Below, one piece after another: positions 1 through 9,298 of a stretch of 64,000 nucleotides of DNA. Source of the stretch: Leptothermofonsia sichuanensis E412 (GTDB taxonomy: Bacteria > Cyanobacteriota > Cyanobacteriia > Leptolyngbyales > Leptolyngbyaceae); contig NZ_CP072600.1 in assembly GCF_019891175.1 (NCBI RefSeq), forward strand, positions 2,232,001 to 2,296,000, given 5' to 3'. The notes beneath the pieces are model-generated. The model was given only the letters and a program-made list of their open reading frames with translations. It did not search any database and was not told where the DNA came from. Position numbers and translations under genes: made by a program. Every line of letters begins with the position of its first letter. Position 1 is the stretch's first letter.

Positions 1-4
1 GTAA

Positions 5-1162
5 ATGTTTGCAATTCCCCTTGCCTGGCTTCAACTTAAACGTGAACGAATTCGTCTGCTGGTTGCCCTTGCTGGAATTGGGTTTGCCGTTATTCTGATG
101 TTTGTTCAAATGGGTTTTCAGGATGCCCTGTTTGACAGCTCAGTTCGACTGCACCAGAACCTGGAAGGCGAGGTGTTTTTAATCAGCCCTCAATCGACGG
201 CATTGATTGCGATGCGGTCATTTTCTCAGCGGCGGCTGTATCAGGCGTTAGCTTACGAGGGGGTTGAATCTGTCAGCCCGATTTATCTGGGGTTTGCCTT
301 CTGGAAGAATCCAGTCGATCGCAGTACTCGCAGCATTCTTGCCATTGGGTTTGATCCCGCCAATCCAGTCTTTAGTCCAGAAGTGGTCCCTAATTTGGAG
401 CCGATTCGTCTTCCCAATGTGGTGTTGTTTGATGACAAGTCCAGGGAAGAGTTCGGACCCATTGCTCAGCTATACAATCAGGGCAATCCAGTGATCACCG
501 AAATTGATGGTCGGCGAGTAGCGGTTGGAGGTCTGTTTAGTCTGGGAGCTTCTTTTGGAGCAGATGGGAACTTTATTACCAGCGATCTCAATTTTCTGAG
601 AATCTTTACTCGGCGCAAAATGGGGTTGATTGACGTAGGCTTGATCAAGTTGAAGCCGGGAGCGGATAGCCAGAAAATCGTCAGTCAGCTAAAACGGGAT
701 ATTCAGGAGGTTACGAAGGATGTCGTTGTTTTGACCAAATCAGAATTGATTGAATTTGAACAGAACTACTGGAAAAGCAGCACCGCGATTGGATTTATCT
801 TTACGCTGGGAGCCGCGATCGGGTTTGTAGTGGGCACCGTCATCGTTTACCAGATTCTGTACACCGATGTCTCAGACCACCTGGCAGAATATGCCACACT
901 GAAAGCAATGGGCTATAAGAACCTGTACCTGCTGTCGGTCGTGTTTCAAGAAGCCTTGATTCTCTCTGTCCTGGGTTATATTCCCGGTTTCTTCCTCTCC
1001 ATCGGACTTTATAATCTGACCCATAATGCCACCGCGCTACCCATCGGAATGACCCCAGCAAGAGCCATCCTGGTCTTCTGTCTGACCGTCATCATGTGCA
1101 TAATTTCTGGCGCGATCGCCGTCCGCAAAGTCCAGGATGCTGACCCGGCAGATATTTTTTAA
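5..1162 (+). CDS. devC: DevC-type ABC exporter permease
   Basis: Inner-membrane permease of a DevBCA-type ABC exporter, 385 aa. It has one N-terminal membrane segment (about residues 18-40), a long periplasmic region, and three C-terminal hydrophobic segments (about 258-285, 305-332, 352-376), the FtsX/MacB-like topology. The stretch LAWLQLKRERIRLLVALAG is typical of DevC. In the family, DevC pairs with the ATPase DevA, encoded next here, and with a DevB membrane-fusion protein, which would lie upstream of the window. In heterocyst formers DevBCA exports envelope glycolipids, but many non-heterocystous species carry paralogues, so the substrate cannot be read from sequence. The start at position 5 is the first ATG; its ribosome binding site lies outside the window. 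Confidence 0.9.
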   Translation: MFAIPLAWLQLKRERIRLLVALAGIGFAVILMFVQMGFQDALFDSSVRLHQNLEGEVFLISPQSTALIAMRSFSQRRLYQALAYEGVESVSPIYLGFAFWKNPVDRSTRSILAIGFDPANPVFSPEVVPNLEPIRLPNVVLFDDKSREEFGPIAQLYNQGNPVITEIDGRRVAVGGLFSLGASFGADGNFITSDLNFLRIFTRRKMGLIDVGLIKLKPGADSQKIVSQLKRDIQEVTKDVVVLTKSELIEFEQNYWKSSTAIGFIFTLGAAIGFVVGTVIVYQILYTDVSDHLAEYATLKAMGYKNLYLLSVVFQEALILSVLGYIPGFFLSIGLYNLTHNATALPIGMTPARAILVFCLTVIMCIISGAIAVRKVQDADPADIF

Positions 1163-1244
1163 CGCCTGGCTGCCAGCTTTCTTTCCATCCTCTCCTATTG
1201 CTTCTATTTTCTCCAGTCTCTTTTCTCTCCAGCCTCTTTACCCA

Positions 1245-1943
1245 ATGCTTCAAGAACCCATCATTGCGATTGATCAGGTCAGTCACTACTACGGAACCGG
1301 GCGCTTGCGGAAACAAGTCCTGTTTGAAGTAACCGCCAGTATTCAGCCAGGGGAAATTGTCATCATGACGGGACCCTCTGGTTCTGGCAAAACAACGCTC
1401 CTGACGTTGATTGGGGCACTGCGTTCGACTCAGGAAGGCAGTATGAAAGTATTAGGAGAAGAGCTGAACGGTGCTCCTCCGGGCAAGCTGGTTGAGTTGC
1501 GACGCAATATTGGCTACATTTTTCAGGCCCACAATCTTCTGAACTCCCTGACAGCCCGCCAAAATGTGCAAATGTCAACCGAATTGCACGAGCATCTGAC
1601 TGATCGGGAGCGTCGCGACAAAGCGGAAGCGATGTTGGCAGCCGTTGGACTGGGGGACTGGATCAATTACTATCCCCATGAGCTTTCCGGTGGACAGAAA
1701 CAGCGAGTGGCGATCGCCCGTGCCCTGGTCAGTCAACCCAAAATCGTGCTGGCTGATGAACCGACGGCAGCCCTGGATAAAAAATCAGGTCGCGATGTGG
1801 TTGAAATTATGCAAAAACTGGCAAAGCAACAGGGTTCTGCCATCCTGCTGGTGACGCACGACAACCGCATTCTGGATGTCGCTGACCGTATCCTCAACAT
1901 GGAAGATGGGCGTCTTTCCTCCGTGGAGTTGTCTGTCATGTAA
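1245..1943 (+). CDS. devA: DevA-type ABC exporter ATPase
   Basis: ATP-binding subunit partnering DevC, 232 aa from the chosen start. Walker A GPSGSGKTT is at about residues 43-51, the signature LSGGQKQRVAIAR follows, then Walker B with LADEPTAALD and the switch histidine in THDNRI. The open frame extends upstream to 1137 and overlaps devC, but those extra 36 residues are unlike the family; homologues begin close to the methionine at 1245 (MLQEPIIAIDQV). The gap from the devC stop is 82 bp, consistent with one operon. It should energise export by the DevC dimer. Substrate unknown. Confidence 0.9.
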   Translation: MLQEPIIAIDQVSHYYGTGRLRKQVLFEVTASIQPGEIVIMTGPSGSGKTTLLTLIGALRSTQEGSMKVLGEELNGAPPGKLVELRRNIGYIFQAHNLLNSLTARQNVQMSTELHEHLTDRERRDKAEAMLAAVGLGDWINYYPHELSGGQKQRVAIARALVSQPKIVLADEPTAALDKKSGRDVVEIMQKLAKQQGSAILLVTHDNRILDVADRILNMEDGRLSSVELSVM

Positions 1944-2006
1944 GTTATGCCGCTTAGTCCCTGGTAGGGGCATAACTGCAAACTTAGTTAGTGGACTTTG
2001 AGCTAG

Positions 2007-2176
2007 TGGAGGTTGCCGAAAATAACTCGCCAGTTTCAGGTTGAACCACAAAGACACAAAGCGCACTAAGAGCCTATCCGAAAAGCCCCAATGGACAAAG
2101 CTCAAACCCAGACTGAGGAAGTTTTCGGATAGACCTTAAGAAACGTTGTGTCCCTTCGTGCCTTTGTGGTGAAAAA
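2007..2176. repeat. Dispersed palindromic repeat (family R2) interrupted by a 66-bp element
   Basis: About 100 bp of repeat, including TTGCCGAAAATAACTCGCC and CCACAAAGACACAAAG, closing with CCTTCGTGCCTTTGTGGTG. It matches the inverse complement of 21695-21796 along its whole length, except that here 66 bp plus a duplicated TAAG is inserted after CACTAAG. Related but shorter hairpins built from CCACAGAG-type arms lie at about 11427-11485, 20972-21032, 48550-48610 and 61343-61388. Confidence 0.8.
2071..2136. mobile_element. 66-bp MITE-like element, family R8, copy A
   Basis: Begins AGCCTATCCGAAAAGCC and ends AAGTTTTCGGATAGACCT, giving imperfect terminal inverted repeats of about 14 bp. It is flanked on both sides by TAAG (2067-2070 and 2137-2140), and the homologous R2 copy at 21.7 kb lacks the insert, so this is a filled site with a visible empty counterpart. 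Other copies are at 22622-22689 and 54259-54327. It has no coding capacity, so mobility would need a transposase supplied in trans. Confidence 0.8.
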
Positions 2177-2218
2177 GAGGTCGTTTATCTGTGAACAGGC
2201 GGGACGTTCTGACAGGAA

Positions 2219-2725
2219 TTAGTTGTTAGAAAGCTGCTGTCTCAGTGCTTCCAGAGATGCCCAACGGCGATCAACAACGGGTTGCTCATCTAATTGAGGG
2301 AGTTGAATTCCCTCACAACGCTGGTCACATAGCTGGTGCTGAGGTATTTCAAGCGACAACTGTTCATACAGCCAGGTTTCTGGGTCAAAAAAACCTCTGG
2401 GTGAGAGGGTTTCAACCAGATCTTCTGGTAAAATTTCCCGGTCAAAAAAGTCAATTTCGTCTGGTCTGGCAGATTCATCCAGCCAGATTAACTCAGTTGG
2501 AGCAATGACCAGTCGATAGTTATATTGCTGTAAACAGCGATGGCAGGTCAGGGTGACAATCGCTTCTGCGTTTGCAGAAACCTCCAGATAGTTTCCCTTA
2601 TGCGTCACTTGCAGCCGCCCCTGTACAGGTGTCAGGGTTTCCAGTTCTCTAATCATTTGGTTGAACTCAATTACCTCAGTCTGCTGAGGTGCTCTGGTCA
2701 ACTGCGGTATGTAAATCGGTTCCAT
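2219..2725 (-). CDS. YceD/DUF177 family protein
   Basis: A 168-residue protein of the YceD (DUF177) family, linked in bacteria and plastids to 23S rRNA accumulation and ribosomal protein expression. Visible features are a CHRC pair near the middle, an acidic stretch before EDLVETLSPRGFFD, and a second cysteine pair (LCDQRCEG), the usual pattern of the family. The frame allows a GTG start four codons upstream (2737), but MEPIYIPQL is the more typical beginning. It is the last gene of the rpmH-rnpA-PH-yidC-jag run, separated from jag by about 140 bp. RNA binding is inferred from the family only. Confidence 0.8.
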   Translation of the reverse strand: MEPIYIPQLTRAPQQTEVIEFNQMIRELETLTPVQGRLQVTHKGNYLEVSANAEAIVTLTCHRCLQQYNYRLVIAPTELIWLDESARPDEIDFFDREILPEDLVETLSPRGFFDPETWLYEQLSLEIPQHQLCDQRCEGIQLPQLDEQPVVDRRWASLEALRQQLSNN

Positions 2726-2867
2726 ACGCTCACGCACTCCCTTGAATCAACAGGAGCAACTACTGTTGACAATCTTCTCCGGATCGCCTGTCAATCCGGG
2801 ATTGACAGAGTACAGATGATCCCAGGATTATTTTTCGAGGTTTGTCAGCTCTCAAACAACCCCTGAC

Positions 2868-3368
2868 CTACTCAGGCTCGCCCTGGAGCAGACGCACCAC
2901 CAGACGGCGGTCAGGCTCCTGCCCTCGACTATAGGTTTCCAGATCCTCGTATGCTTTCAGCATAGTATGCATTTGCCGCCGTTCTGCTGAAGATAAAGCC
3001 TTAATTTCAAACTCCTCCCCTGTTTCTCGAACCTTTTCCGCTGCATACTCGGCAAGTTTTTTCAGCTCGGAATATCGACGTAACCGATAACCTGCCAGTT
3101 CTACGGTGAAAGCCCCCTGTTTGTCAGCACTTTGACCCAGGTTCAGAATAGAGTTCATCAAATACTGAATTGAGTCCAGGACATGGCCCTCCGGACCAAC
3201 CAGACATTCAATTTGTTCAGGCGTTAAATTGGCTTCGTCGATTGTGATCCAGCAGCTATCTTCGGAAAAGGGAGGATCCGGTTCAACCTTAACCGATGAT
3301 GGCATCCCTGCCAGGTTTAGCAATTCCGTTAACCATTTCTGACCACGTTCTGACGAGCTTGCATCCAT
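2868..3368 (-). CDS. jag: KhpB/Jag-like KH-R3H RNA-binding protein
   Basis: A 166-aa protein with a KH domain (about residues 35-80, containing VGPEGHVLDSIQYL in place of the common GKRGQTL loop) and a C-terminal R3H domain where ERRQMHTML supplies the Arg-x3-His signature. It lacks the Jag-N domain seen in Firmicutes. KhpB proteins bind RNA and work with KhpA, and the location directly behind yidC is conserved in many bacteria. Its start lies 8 bp after the yidC stop, with TGAGGT a few bases upstream, so translation is likely coupled. Confidence 0.88.
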   Translation of the reverse strand: MDASSSERGQKWLTELLNLAGMPSSVKVEPDPPFSEDSCWITIDEANLTPEQIECLVGPEGHVLDSIQYLMNSILNLGQSADKQGAFTVELAGYRLRRYSELKKLAEYAAEKVRETGEEFEIKALSSAERRQMHTMLKAYEDLETYSRGQEPDRRLVVRLLQGEPE

Positions 3369-3376
3369 AGCTGACC

Positions 3377-4702
3377 TCAGGTTTTTTTCTTAGAACGTCC
3401 AGATTCAGAAGATGGTGTACTCTTGCCTCCCTTGGTACCTCTGGCCTTTGGATCAACCTTACTGGTACTCGTTGTTTTGGGAACCACCTTGTCCGCTTTT
3501 TGGGGTGTTGCTTTTTGGGGAGTCGTTTTTTGAGGAGTCGCTGGTTTGGTTTCAGCCTTTGTTTCAGGTTCCTTTTTGGGACGACCTGGCTCAAACGGAA
3601 TCGTTTCCTTCTCTCTGTTGGCAGCTTTTTCTTCGACTTCAACGAGCTTTTGAATGTCTTCTGGTAGAGGCTCTCGTGACAGAATAAATGTCTGAAGGGT
3701 CTGAAAAATATTGGCAATTACCATGTACATCAACACCCCAGCCGGCAGTGGGAAAAACAGAAACATCCCAGAGAAAAGGACAGGGGTAAGCTTATTGACC
3801 GTATCCTGATTGGGATTTGAACTGGGTCCCTGACCAGAGAGAAGCTGGTTGATATAGATGCTGACTCCAAAGAAAATTATCATCCCCAGGATGTCCCAAT
3901 GGATCGTCCCCTCAGAATCGATCGCACCGACCCGTCCCAGAGCCTCGATGAACAAAAAGCCCTTATCTGCTGCCAGTCCCGGAATGACGCCCTTGATTGA
4001 AACATCCCCGGGCTGAAGGGCCTCAATGGTGCCGTCATCATTGATTTTGACGCGCTCAGCACCTTTGGTCACCTCAAAGTGGGGAATCAACTTGGCTCCG
4101 GTTTCAGGGTACTCACTTAAAAGTTCAGTCAGTGGCTTGCCTTCAGTCGTTTGAAACTCAACTCGAGTTTTCTCGCCAACTGCGAGTTTGGTGCCCCCGG
4201 GAATAATCGCTGAAACTGGCGCATGAACTCCGTCAGCAAAGTAAATGTTTTGCGGAGATGTGGAGAATGCCTGGGGTTGAATCTGCTCAATTTGTTCAGT
4301 GGGCAGAATTTGCAGATTGAAGGTGTATGGAACGTCTGAGAACGGAGATCCCCTCAGCGTGGCGAACAAAGCGAAGAGAATCGGCATCTGCAACAAGAGC
4401 GGCAGGCAACCAGCCAGTGGATTACCCAACTCCTGCATGACTTTCGCCATTTCCTCTTGCTGCTTGGCAGGATCGTTCTTGTAACGCTCTTTAATCTCTT
4501 GCTGCCGCTTTTGCATGATGGGTTGAACAACCTTCATGCGACGCATATTGCGGATAGACCCTGCACTTAGAGGATAAAGTGCGAACCGGATTACCAGGGT
4601 CAGAGCCACAATGGCAAGTCCATAGCTAGGCACAATCCCGTAGAAAAAATCCAGGATTGGCAACATTATGTTGTTGGAGAGAAACCCAATTCCAAAGTCC
4701 AT
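3377..4702 (-). CDS. yidC: Membrane protein insertase YidC/Oxa1
   Basis: Inserts and folds proteins in the plasma and thylakoid membranes, 441 aa. The N-terminal part has the first Oxa1 segment and cytoplasmic hairpin ([20 protein letters not shown]), then [21 protein letters not shown] large non-membrane insertion (about residues 125-265) follows, then the later membrane segments ([19 protein letters not shown]). The C-terminal tail is basic and repetitive ([14 protein letters not shown]), probably ribosome-facing. The insertion between membrane segments is common in cyanobacterial YidC. It precedes jag by 8 bp. Confidence 0.95.
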   Translation of the reverse strand: MDFGIGFLSNNIMLPILDFFYGIVPSYGLAIVALTLVIRFALYPLSAGSIRNMRRMKVVQPIMQKRQQEIKERYKNDPAKQQEEMAKVMQELGNPLAGCLPLLLQMPILFALFATLRGSPFSDVPYTFNLQILPTEQIEQIQPQAFSTSPQNIYFADGVHAPVSAIIPGGTKLAVGEKTRVEFQTTEGKPLTELLSEYPETGAKLIPHFEVTKGAERVKINDDGTIEALQPGDVSIKGVIPGLAADKGFLFIEALGRVGAIDSEGTIHWDILGMIIFFGVSIYINQLLSGQGPSSNPNQDTVNKLTPVLFSGMFLFFPLPAGVLMYMVIANIFQTLQTFILSREPLPEDIQKLVEVEEKAANREKETIPFEPGRPKKEPETKAETKPATPQKTTPQKATPQKADKVVPKTTSTSKVDPKARGTKGGKSTPSSESGRSKKKT

Positions 4703-5320
4703 TCGATGAACGTCGCCCCTTGTAGTCTGAACTGATATTTACTGATATTTGCAGTCTGAACTGATCCAGTCTCGAACCTGCCCGTATCTAAGTCTATCCA
4801 AATATAACCTGCCTATACGCAAGAAATAGGTTGCAGGCAGGTAGGGTTATTACACCACAATTGTCAGCTTATCTTAAATTTGGTTTCAGCCAGATTTGGT
4901 TTCAGCCAAAAATCTACGCTTTAACCCTGTATAGTGCCAGAACCTGCTGACGCTATGTACAGCCTGAAAGCCAGGATCCCCGGTGTCTTGTTGATTCCAG
5001 TCAAATTGACTGAAACATCCTCCCAGACACTGGGGATCCGGGTATCTCACATCCTGCCACTGGCCTGTCAAATTAAATTTGATGGGCAACCGAATGGGAG
5101 AAAGTGGATCAGGGCCATTTTTGAGGATTTGCGACCTATCAAAAATTTTCCTGCCGGAACGCTACGGCTGAAACCCTTGTAAAGTCTGGTATAGATCCAG
5201 CACTGATCACTGGCTGCTGAACTCTGAATTCTGACTGCCCCAGAAAAGTTTCTGCCCTTATACCGCAGAGTACGAGAAGTCCAGTTCTACAAAGGATATG
5301 GAAAGGAGTTGGGAGTCTAT
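4703..5320. other. 618-bp gap between yidC and the PH-domain gene, repeat-rich
   Basis: No convincing gene. The gap holds the direct repeat TTGGTTTCAGCCAGA/TTGGTTTCAGCCAAA at about 4880-4912, a short duplication of ACTGATATTT near 4734-4750, and the R1 palindrome at 4974-5039. These genes are usually close together, so repeat accretion has probably lengthened the gap. The yidC promoter should lie near 4703-4850. Confidence 0.6.
4974..5039. repeat. Palindromic repeat family R1, copy 1
   Basis: Starts GGATCCCCGGTGTCT and ends AGACACTGGGGATCC, a 15-bp inverted repeat with one mismatch. The loop contains a second palindrome, AGTCAAATTGACT. Related copies are at 9213-9278 and, degenerate, at 26512-26580. 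Likely a hairpin-forming, MITE- or REP-like element. Confidence 0.75.
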
Positions 5321-5713
5321 TTAACTGCCCAGGGCACCACTGGCTGACCGGGCTTTAGGAGAAATTTTATCGTTGATATAGTCGTAAATGTCTCGAAACT
5401 TGGGAATGGCGCGTAGTTCCAGACGACTGCCATCCTTCAAGGTAATTACCATATCACCCCAGCTACCAATACCACGGGGAACCGTAACTACTTTCGCAAT
5501 CTCAGAATAGATAATATCCGAGCGATCGCGCCCCATCCAGCCGCCCGTGACCGAAATACGGCGATTGGTAATGCGATAACGCAACCAGAGGGCGCGAACA
5601 ATTGCCCCAACGGTGAGTGGCAGGCAAATCACTGTAAACCCGAGTAACACGTTTATAATCAGATCTCCAATGTGGGGACCACCTTCATAGTAAACGTCTT
5701 CACGAATACCCAT
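5321..5713 (-). CDS. Small membrane PH-domain protein
   Basis: A 130-aa protein with a hydrophobic region (about residues 15-45, one or two segments) followed by a bacterial PH-like domain (about 48-118) with the pattern YRITNRRISVTGGW and DIIYSEIAKVVTVPRG. In cyanobacteria this gene is regularly found between rnpA and yidC. Its start overlaps the last 14 bases of rnpA, which argues for coupled translation. Function unknown; a membrane-bound scaffold role is only a guess. Confidence 0.8.
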   Translation of the reverse strand: MGIREDVYYEGGPHIGDLIINVLLGFTVICLPLTVGAIVRALWLRYRITNRRISVTGGWMGRDRSDIIYSEIAKVVTVPRGIGSWGDMVITLKDGSRLELRAIPKFRDIYDYINDKISPKARSASGALGS

Positions 5714-6143
5714 TGAATACCTCTGCGTCCATCAACAACTGCTCTAATTCTCGCAGAAATTGCAGGTAATCGCACTCCGCAGCCTGTGGGTGAACCACAA
5801 TCACGAGATTCCAGCCATAGGGGAAGGAGGGAAGTAAGTGACGCATTGCCGCCCGAAGCTGACGTTTAATTCGATTGCGGATGACCGCTCGCTTACTAAC
5901 TTTCTGGCTAATTGAAATGCCAACACGAGTCACAGACCAATCATGGGCAGCGGGCAAAGGTTCGTTTACTAGGTTGTCGGCTTGAACCTGGCTACTGCCT
6001 TCTTGCCTTAGGATTTCTTGTCTCAGGGTTTCTTGCCGCAGGGCAACCAGCGTAAGATGGCGGGACCTCTTGCGAAAGCCTTTCTGGTAAACGCGATCAA
6101 AATCTTTTCGTCGTCTCAGGCGATTTGCCCTGGGCAACGCCAC
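5700..6143 (-). CDS. rnpA: Ribonuclease P protein component
   Basis: Protein subunit of RNase P, which matures tRNA 5' ends, 147 aa. The conserved core is visible: RRKDFDRVYQKG at the N terminus and the RNR helix in KRAVIRNRIKRQLRAAM. Family members are usually 110-130 residues; the extra length is an insertion near residues 33-50 that repeats LRQE three times (LRQETLRQEILRQEG). The gene begins 9 bp after rpmH and overlaps the PH-domain gene, as expected for the rpmH-rnpA operon. Confidence 0.95.
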   Translation of the reverse strand: MALPRANRLRRRKDFDRVYQKGFRKRSRHLTLVALRQETLRQEILRQEGSSQVQADNLVNEPLPAAHDWSVTRVGISISQKVSKRAVIRNRIKRQLRAAMRHLLPSFPYGWNLVIVVHPQAAECDYLQFLRELEQLLMDAEVFNGYS

Positions 6144-6152
6144 AGTAAACCT

Positions 6153-6293
6153 CTAAGCCACTGCCAGACGGGCACGTCCTTTAGATCTTCGTGCCTTAAG
6201 CACCCGCTGGCCATTTTTAGTTCTCATGCGGGCACGAAAACCGGAAGTTCTTTTACGTTTGCGGCTGGTTCCGCCTAAAGTTCGCTGTGTCAT
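6153..6293 (-). CDS. rpmH: 50S ribosomal protein L34
   Basis: A 46-residue protein starting [15 protein letters not shown] and ending [11 protein letters not shown], the full L34 sequence with the [14 protein letters not shown] core. It is a component of the large ribosomal subunit. It was found by reading the reverse strand directly, is short, and lies 9 bp upstream of rnpA, the near-universal gene order. Its promoter should lie in 6294-6400. Confidence 0.95.
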   Translation of the reverse strand: MTQRTLGGTSRKRKRTSGFRARMRTKNGQRVLKARRSKGRARLAVA

Positions 6294-6594
6294 GGTTTGT
6301 TTCCCCTGCTTCCGATTTAGCTAAAGTCACAATTGTTGATTTTAACACTACTGTCAGGGTGATATCAAATGAAAGATCGAGCGGTCAATATAGCCATCCT
6401 ATCTGGATTATGAGAAGGGATTCCTGGGGAATCCTTGCTCACAAAGCCTCTCACTCTCACAACTGATTCAGGACTGCTCTATCTGGTAATCGCTGGTAAT
6501 CGGTTGTGCTGAATCGGGCATGATTAACAAGATTCTTAATCTTGCCTAACATGGGAAAGAAGTTTAAGGGTGACCTTTTCGGCATTGGGAAACT
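6294..6594. other. Intergenic region between divergent rpmH and MFS gene, with an R4 repeat
   Basis: No gene seen. About 6411-6480 carries repeat family R4: GGATTCCTGGGGAATCC, followed by CTCACAAAGCCTCTCAC and CTCACAACTGATTCAGGACT. The same block occurs at 33483-33550 and partly at 56341-56395. Promoters for rpmH (minus) and the MFS gene (plus) must lie here. Confidence 0.6.
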
Positions 6595-8124
6595 GTGAAC
6601 GCTGAAATCCCTGAATCTGAAGCATCTTGCGGACGGGTAGAAACTGGGCTACCTGTTTCAGACTCGTTGGCTGTTGCTCCATTACCGTCTCCTGTGGACT
6701 CTAAAAACGCAATTCGTAGGAGTTTGCGGGCATCTACATTTGACGGCATGTTTGCGACGATCTTTTCAAATGTGACGGGGGGTGTACTGCTCAGTAATTT
6801 TTTAGTGGAACTGGATGCGACACCGACTCAAATCGGATTGCTGGCGTCGATTCCAATGCTGGCAAATTTCATGCAGCCACTGGGGGCGTTTCTGGGCGAT
6901 CGCACCACCAGTCGCCACTTCTATTGTCTCTGGATTTATGGACCTTCTCGCCTGCTCTGGCTGATCCTGGCAGCCGGGATTGCGCTTGCCCAGTGGCATA
7001 GGGCAGCTCCCGAACGATTGGTAATCTGGACACTGGCGATTGTCTCCATGACCCATTTCTTCGGTGCCTTAGGCAGTGCATCCTGGTTAAGCTGGCTGGC
7101 GGTTCTGGTACCCCGTCGCCTGCGTGGGCGCTACTTTGGGATCCGCAACAGTGCCGCCAGCCTGACGAATCTACTCAGTGTCCCAGTACTAGGCTGGTTA
7201 GTTGCCACCTATCCTGGGGGGTCCATTCAGGGCTATGGTCTGCTGGTGGTGGTGGGTGTGATCGCCGGGCTGATTAGCCTGGGCTTTCAGTACCGGATGG
7301 TAGATGTCAACCCCCAGTTCCAGGAGGAGGGAACCAGCGAGCGGGGGGCAGCTATGGAAGCGGGATCAGCCTCCCGATCCCCCGGTCCCGACTATTCTTT
7401 CCTGCAAGACACGAATTTTCTTTCGTTTCTGCTCTACTTCAGCCTCTGGATGTTTGCTGTAAACCTGAGTGCCCCATTTTTTAATCTCTATATGCTGGAC
7501 AATCTGGCGATCGATGTGCGCTGGGTAACCATTTACAACAGCGTACAATCAGGTGCCAATATGATCATGCTGGTATTTTGGGGGAAGCTGGCAGACCGGG
7601 TCGGCAACCGGATTATCCTGATTACGGTTGGCATTTTAGTAGCAGCAACGCCCCTGTTCTGGCTGGCAACTGGGAGCAACTCTATTTCTCTCTGGTTCTG
7701 GTTACCATTGCTGCATGTGCTGGCAGGGGTAACGTGGGCGGCGATCGACCTGTGCAATAACAACCTGCAATTGGGAGTTGCTCCGGTGCGGCATCAGGCA
7801 ACTTATTTTGCCGTGGCGGCGGCTGTTGCAGGGGTGAGTGGGGCTTTGGGCACAACGGCAGGAGGTTTTCTGGCAGAGTTCGCTGACTATGGGGGGATTC
7901 CAGGCTTGTTTGCGCTGTCGGCGGCTGTGCGGCTGGTGGCGTTGCTGCCGCTGGTATTTGTCCATGAACAACGGGGGCAGTCGCTCAGACAGATGATGCG
8001 GCTTCTGTTTCCTGCCAGGGCAGTTCCGGTTCTGGTTGAAGCCCCATCCCCTGTGCGGATTGATTCTGAGCTGGCAGATCCGTCACAATATGAGCATGAA
8101 TCAGGTCGATTACCTCCGCATTAG
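6595..8124 (+). CDS. MFS transporter
   Basis: A 509-aa major facilitator superfamily protein with about 12 hydrophobic segments in two halves separated by a charged loop (about residues 240-265). The family loop motif is present as [11 protein letters not shown] after the second segment, with [12 protein letters not shown] in the second half. The frame opens with GTG at 6595; a later ATG at [12 protein letters not shown] (about residue 50) would remove a polar leader and is an alternative start. The 3' end overlaps moaA by 35 bases, suggesting co-transcription. Substrate unknown. Confidence 0.8.
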   Translation: MNAEIPESEASCGRVETGLPVSDSLAVAPLPSPVDSKNAIRRSLRASTFDGMFATIFSNVTGGVLLSNFLVELDATPTQIGLLASIPMLANFMQPLGAFLGDRTTSRHFYCLWIYGPSRLLWLILAAGIALAQWHRAAPERLVIWTLAIVSMTHFFGALGSASWLSWLAVLVPRRLRGRYFGIRNSAASLTNLLSVPVLGWLVATYPGGSIQGYGLLVVVGVIAGLISLGFQYRMVDVNPQFQEEGTSERGAAMEAGSASRSPGPDYSFLQDTNFLSFLLYFSLWMFAVNLSAPFFNLYMLDNLAIDVRWVTIYNSVQSGANMIMLVFWGKLADRVGNRIILITVGILVAATPLFWLATGSNSISLWFWLPLLHVLAGVTWAAIDLCNNNLQLGVAPVRHQATYFAVAAAVAGVSGALGTTAGGFLAEFADYGGIPGLFALSAAVRLVALLPLVFVHEQRGQSLRQMMRLLFPARAVPVLVEAPSPVRIDSELADPSQYEHESGRLPPH

Positions 8125-9085
8125 CCTTGTTGATCGCTGTAATTTCCGTTGTCAATACTGCATGCCGGAGGGCGCAGAAATTGACTACATTTTGCACCAG
8201 AATTTGATGACCCAGGACGAGTTGCTCACGCTGCTGCGTCAGGTGTTTATTCCAGCAGGGTTTACCCAGTTTCGCCTGACTGGGGGTGAGCCGCTGATTC
8301 ACCCGGATGTAGTCGATATTGTCCGGGCGATCGCCGCCTTCCCCGAAACCCGCGACTTGTCGATGACGACCAACGGCTTTTTGCTGAAATCGCTGGCACG
8401 GGATCTTTACGAAGCTGGACTGCGCCGGATCAATATAAGTCTGGACTCTTTAAACTCCGAGGTCTTTGACCAGATTGTGGGCAGTCGGGGACGCTCGCGC
8501 TGGCAACAGGTATGGGATGGGATCCAGACAGCTTATCAGGTTGGCTTTAATCCCTTAAAGCTGAATGTGGTAGTCATCCCTGGCGTTAATGAGGCGGAAG
8601 TGCTGGATCTGGCAGCCTTGAGTATTGACCGGGAATGGCACGTTCGGTTTATCGAATTCATGCCAATTGGTAATCATGATTTGTTTCGCGATCGGGGCTG
8701 GGTGAGTTCAGAAGATCTGCGCCAGCGCATCCGGGCGAAATGGGGCTTAACAGAAGGGCAGGTGCGTGGCAATGGCCCCGCAGATGTGTTCCAAATTCCG
8801 GGTGCCAGAGGAACATTGGGCTTTATCAGCCAGATGTCGGAATGTTTTTGCGATCGCTGTAACCGGATGCGTCTTTCGGCGGATGGCTGGCTCCGACCCT
8901 GCTTGCTCAACGAAACAGGGCAGATTGACTTGAAGACGGGCCTGCGATCGGGCGTTCCAGTTCATGAACTGCGCCAGCAGGTATTGGACTTGCTGGCACT
9001 CAAGCCTGAAATCAATTTCAAGCTACGCGAGTCAGGCAGCATAAGTGGAAGCTACAGTCGCACCATGTCTCAAATTGGTGGTTAG
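8090..9085 (+). CDS. moaA: GTP 3',8-cyclase MoaA (molybdenum cofactor)
   Basis: Radical SAM enzyme converting GTP to 3',8-cyclo-GTP, the first step of molybdopterin synthesis, 331 aa. The N-terminal cluster motif CNFRCQYC, the SAM-binding RLTGGEPL, the C-terminal second-cluster cysteines ([11 protein letters not shown] and LRPCLL) and the conserved terminal Gly-Gly are all present. The frame is open upstream to 8036, but homology begins at [17 protein letters not shown], so 8090 (or 8096) is preferred. The start lies inside the end of the MFS gene. No other moa gene is in the window. Confidence 0.95.
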   Translation: MSMNQVDYLRISLVDRCNFRCQYCMPEGAEIDYILHQNLMTQDELLTLLRQVFIPAGFTQFRLTGGEPLIHPDVVDIVRAIAAFPETRDLSMTTNGFLLKSLARDLYEAGLRRINISLDSLNSEVFDQIVGSRGRSRWQQVWDGIQTAYQVGFNPLKLNVVVIPGVNEAEVLDLAALSIDREWHVRFIEFMPIGNHDLFRDRGWVSSEDLRQRIRAKWGLTEGQVRGNGPADVFQIPGARGTLGFISQMSECFCDRCNRMRLSADGWLRPCLLNETGQIDLKTGLRSGVPVHELRQQVLDLLALKPEINFKLRESGSISGSYSRTMSQIGG

Positions 9086-9089
9086 AACG

Positions 9090-9170
9090 CCGGTAGAGAA
9101 ATCGGATTTCTTCTACCGGATACCCAATTTCGCTGAATTTCTCACAAGAAATCGGATTTCTTGGAATTCT
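9090..9170. repeat. Dispersed repeat family R3, copy 1
   Basis: Built on AGAAATCGGATTTCTTCTACC, the middle CCCAATTTCGCTGAATTTC and a second AGAAATCGGATTTCTTGG. Similar blocks are at 30490-30578, 33405-33477 and 39204-39298; a looser relative with AGAAACCGGGTTTCT arms is at 11530-11602. The arms can pair to form a hairpin. Confidence 0.7.
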
Positions 9171-9212
9171 GGACTGATGCTCTAGTGACGCCATGTGCAA
9201 CTTTGGAAGCCC

Positions 9213-9278
9213 AGATCCCTGATATCTTGTTGATTCCAGTCAAATTGACTAAATCATCCTCGTAGACACCGGGGATCT
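9213..9278. repeat. Palindromic repeat family R1, copy 2
   Basis: Same organisation as 4974-5039: AGATCCCTGATATCT on the left, AGACACCGGGGATCT on the right, and the internal AGTCAAATTGACT. The arms are more diverged here. It sits about 20 bp beyond the dnaK stop and could also act as a 3' hairpin for that transcript. Confidence 0.7.
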
Positions 9279-9298
9279 GAGGATTGTCGCCCATCCCG

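Noticed and set aside
3289-3717. Basic 142-codon frame overlapping yidC and jag
   Set aside because: Out-of-frame reading of the Lys/Thr-rich YidC tail.
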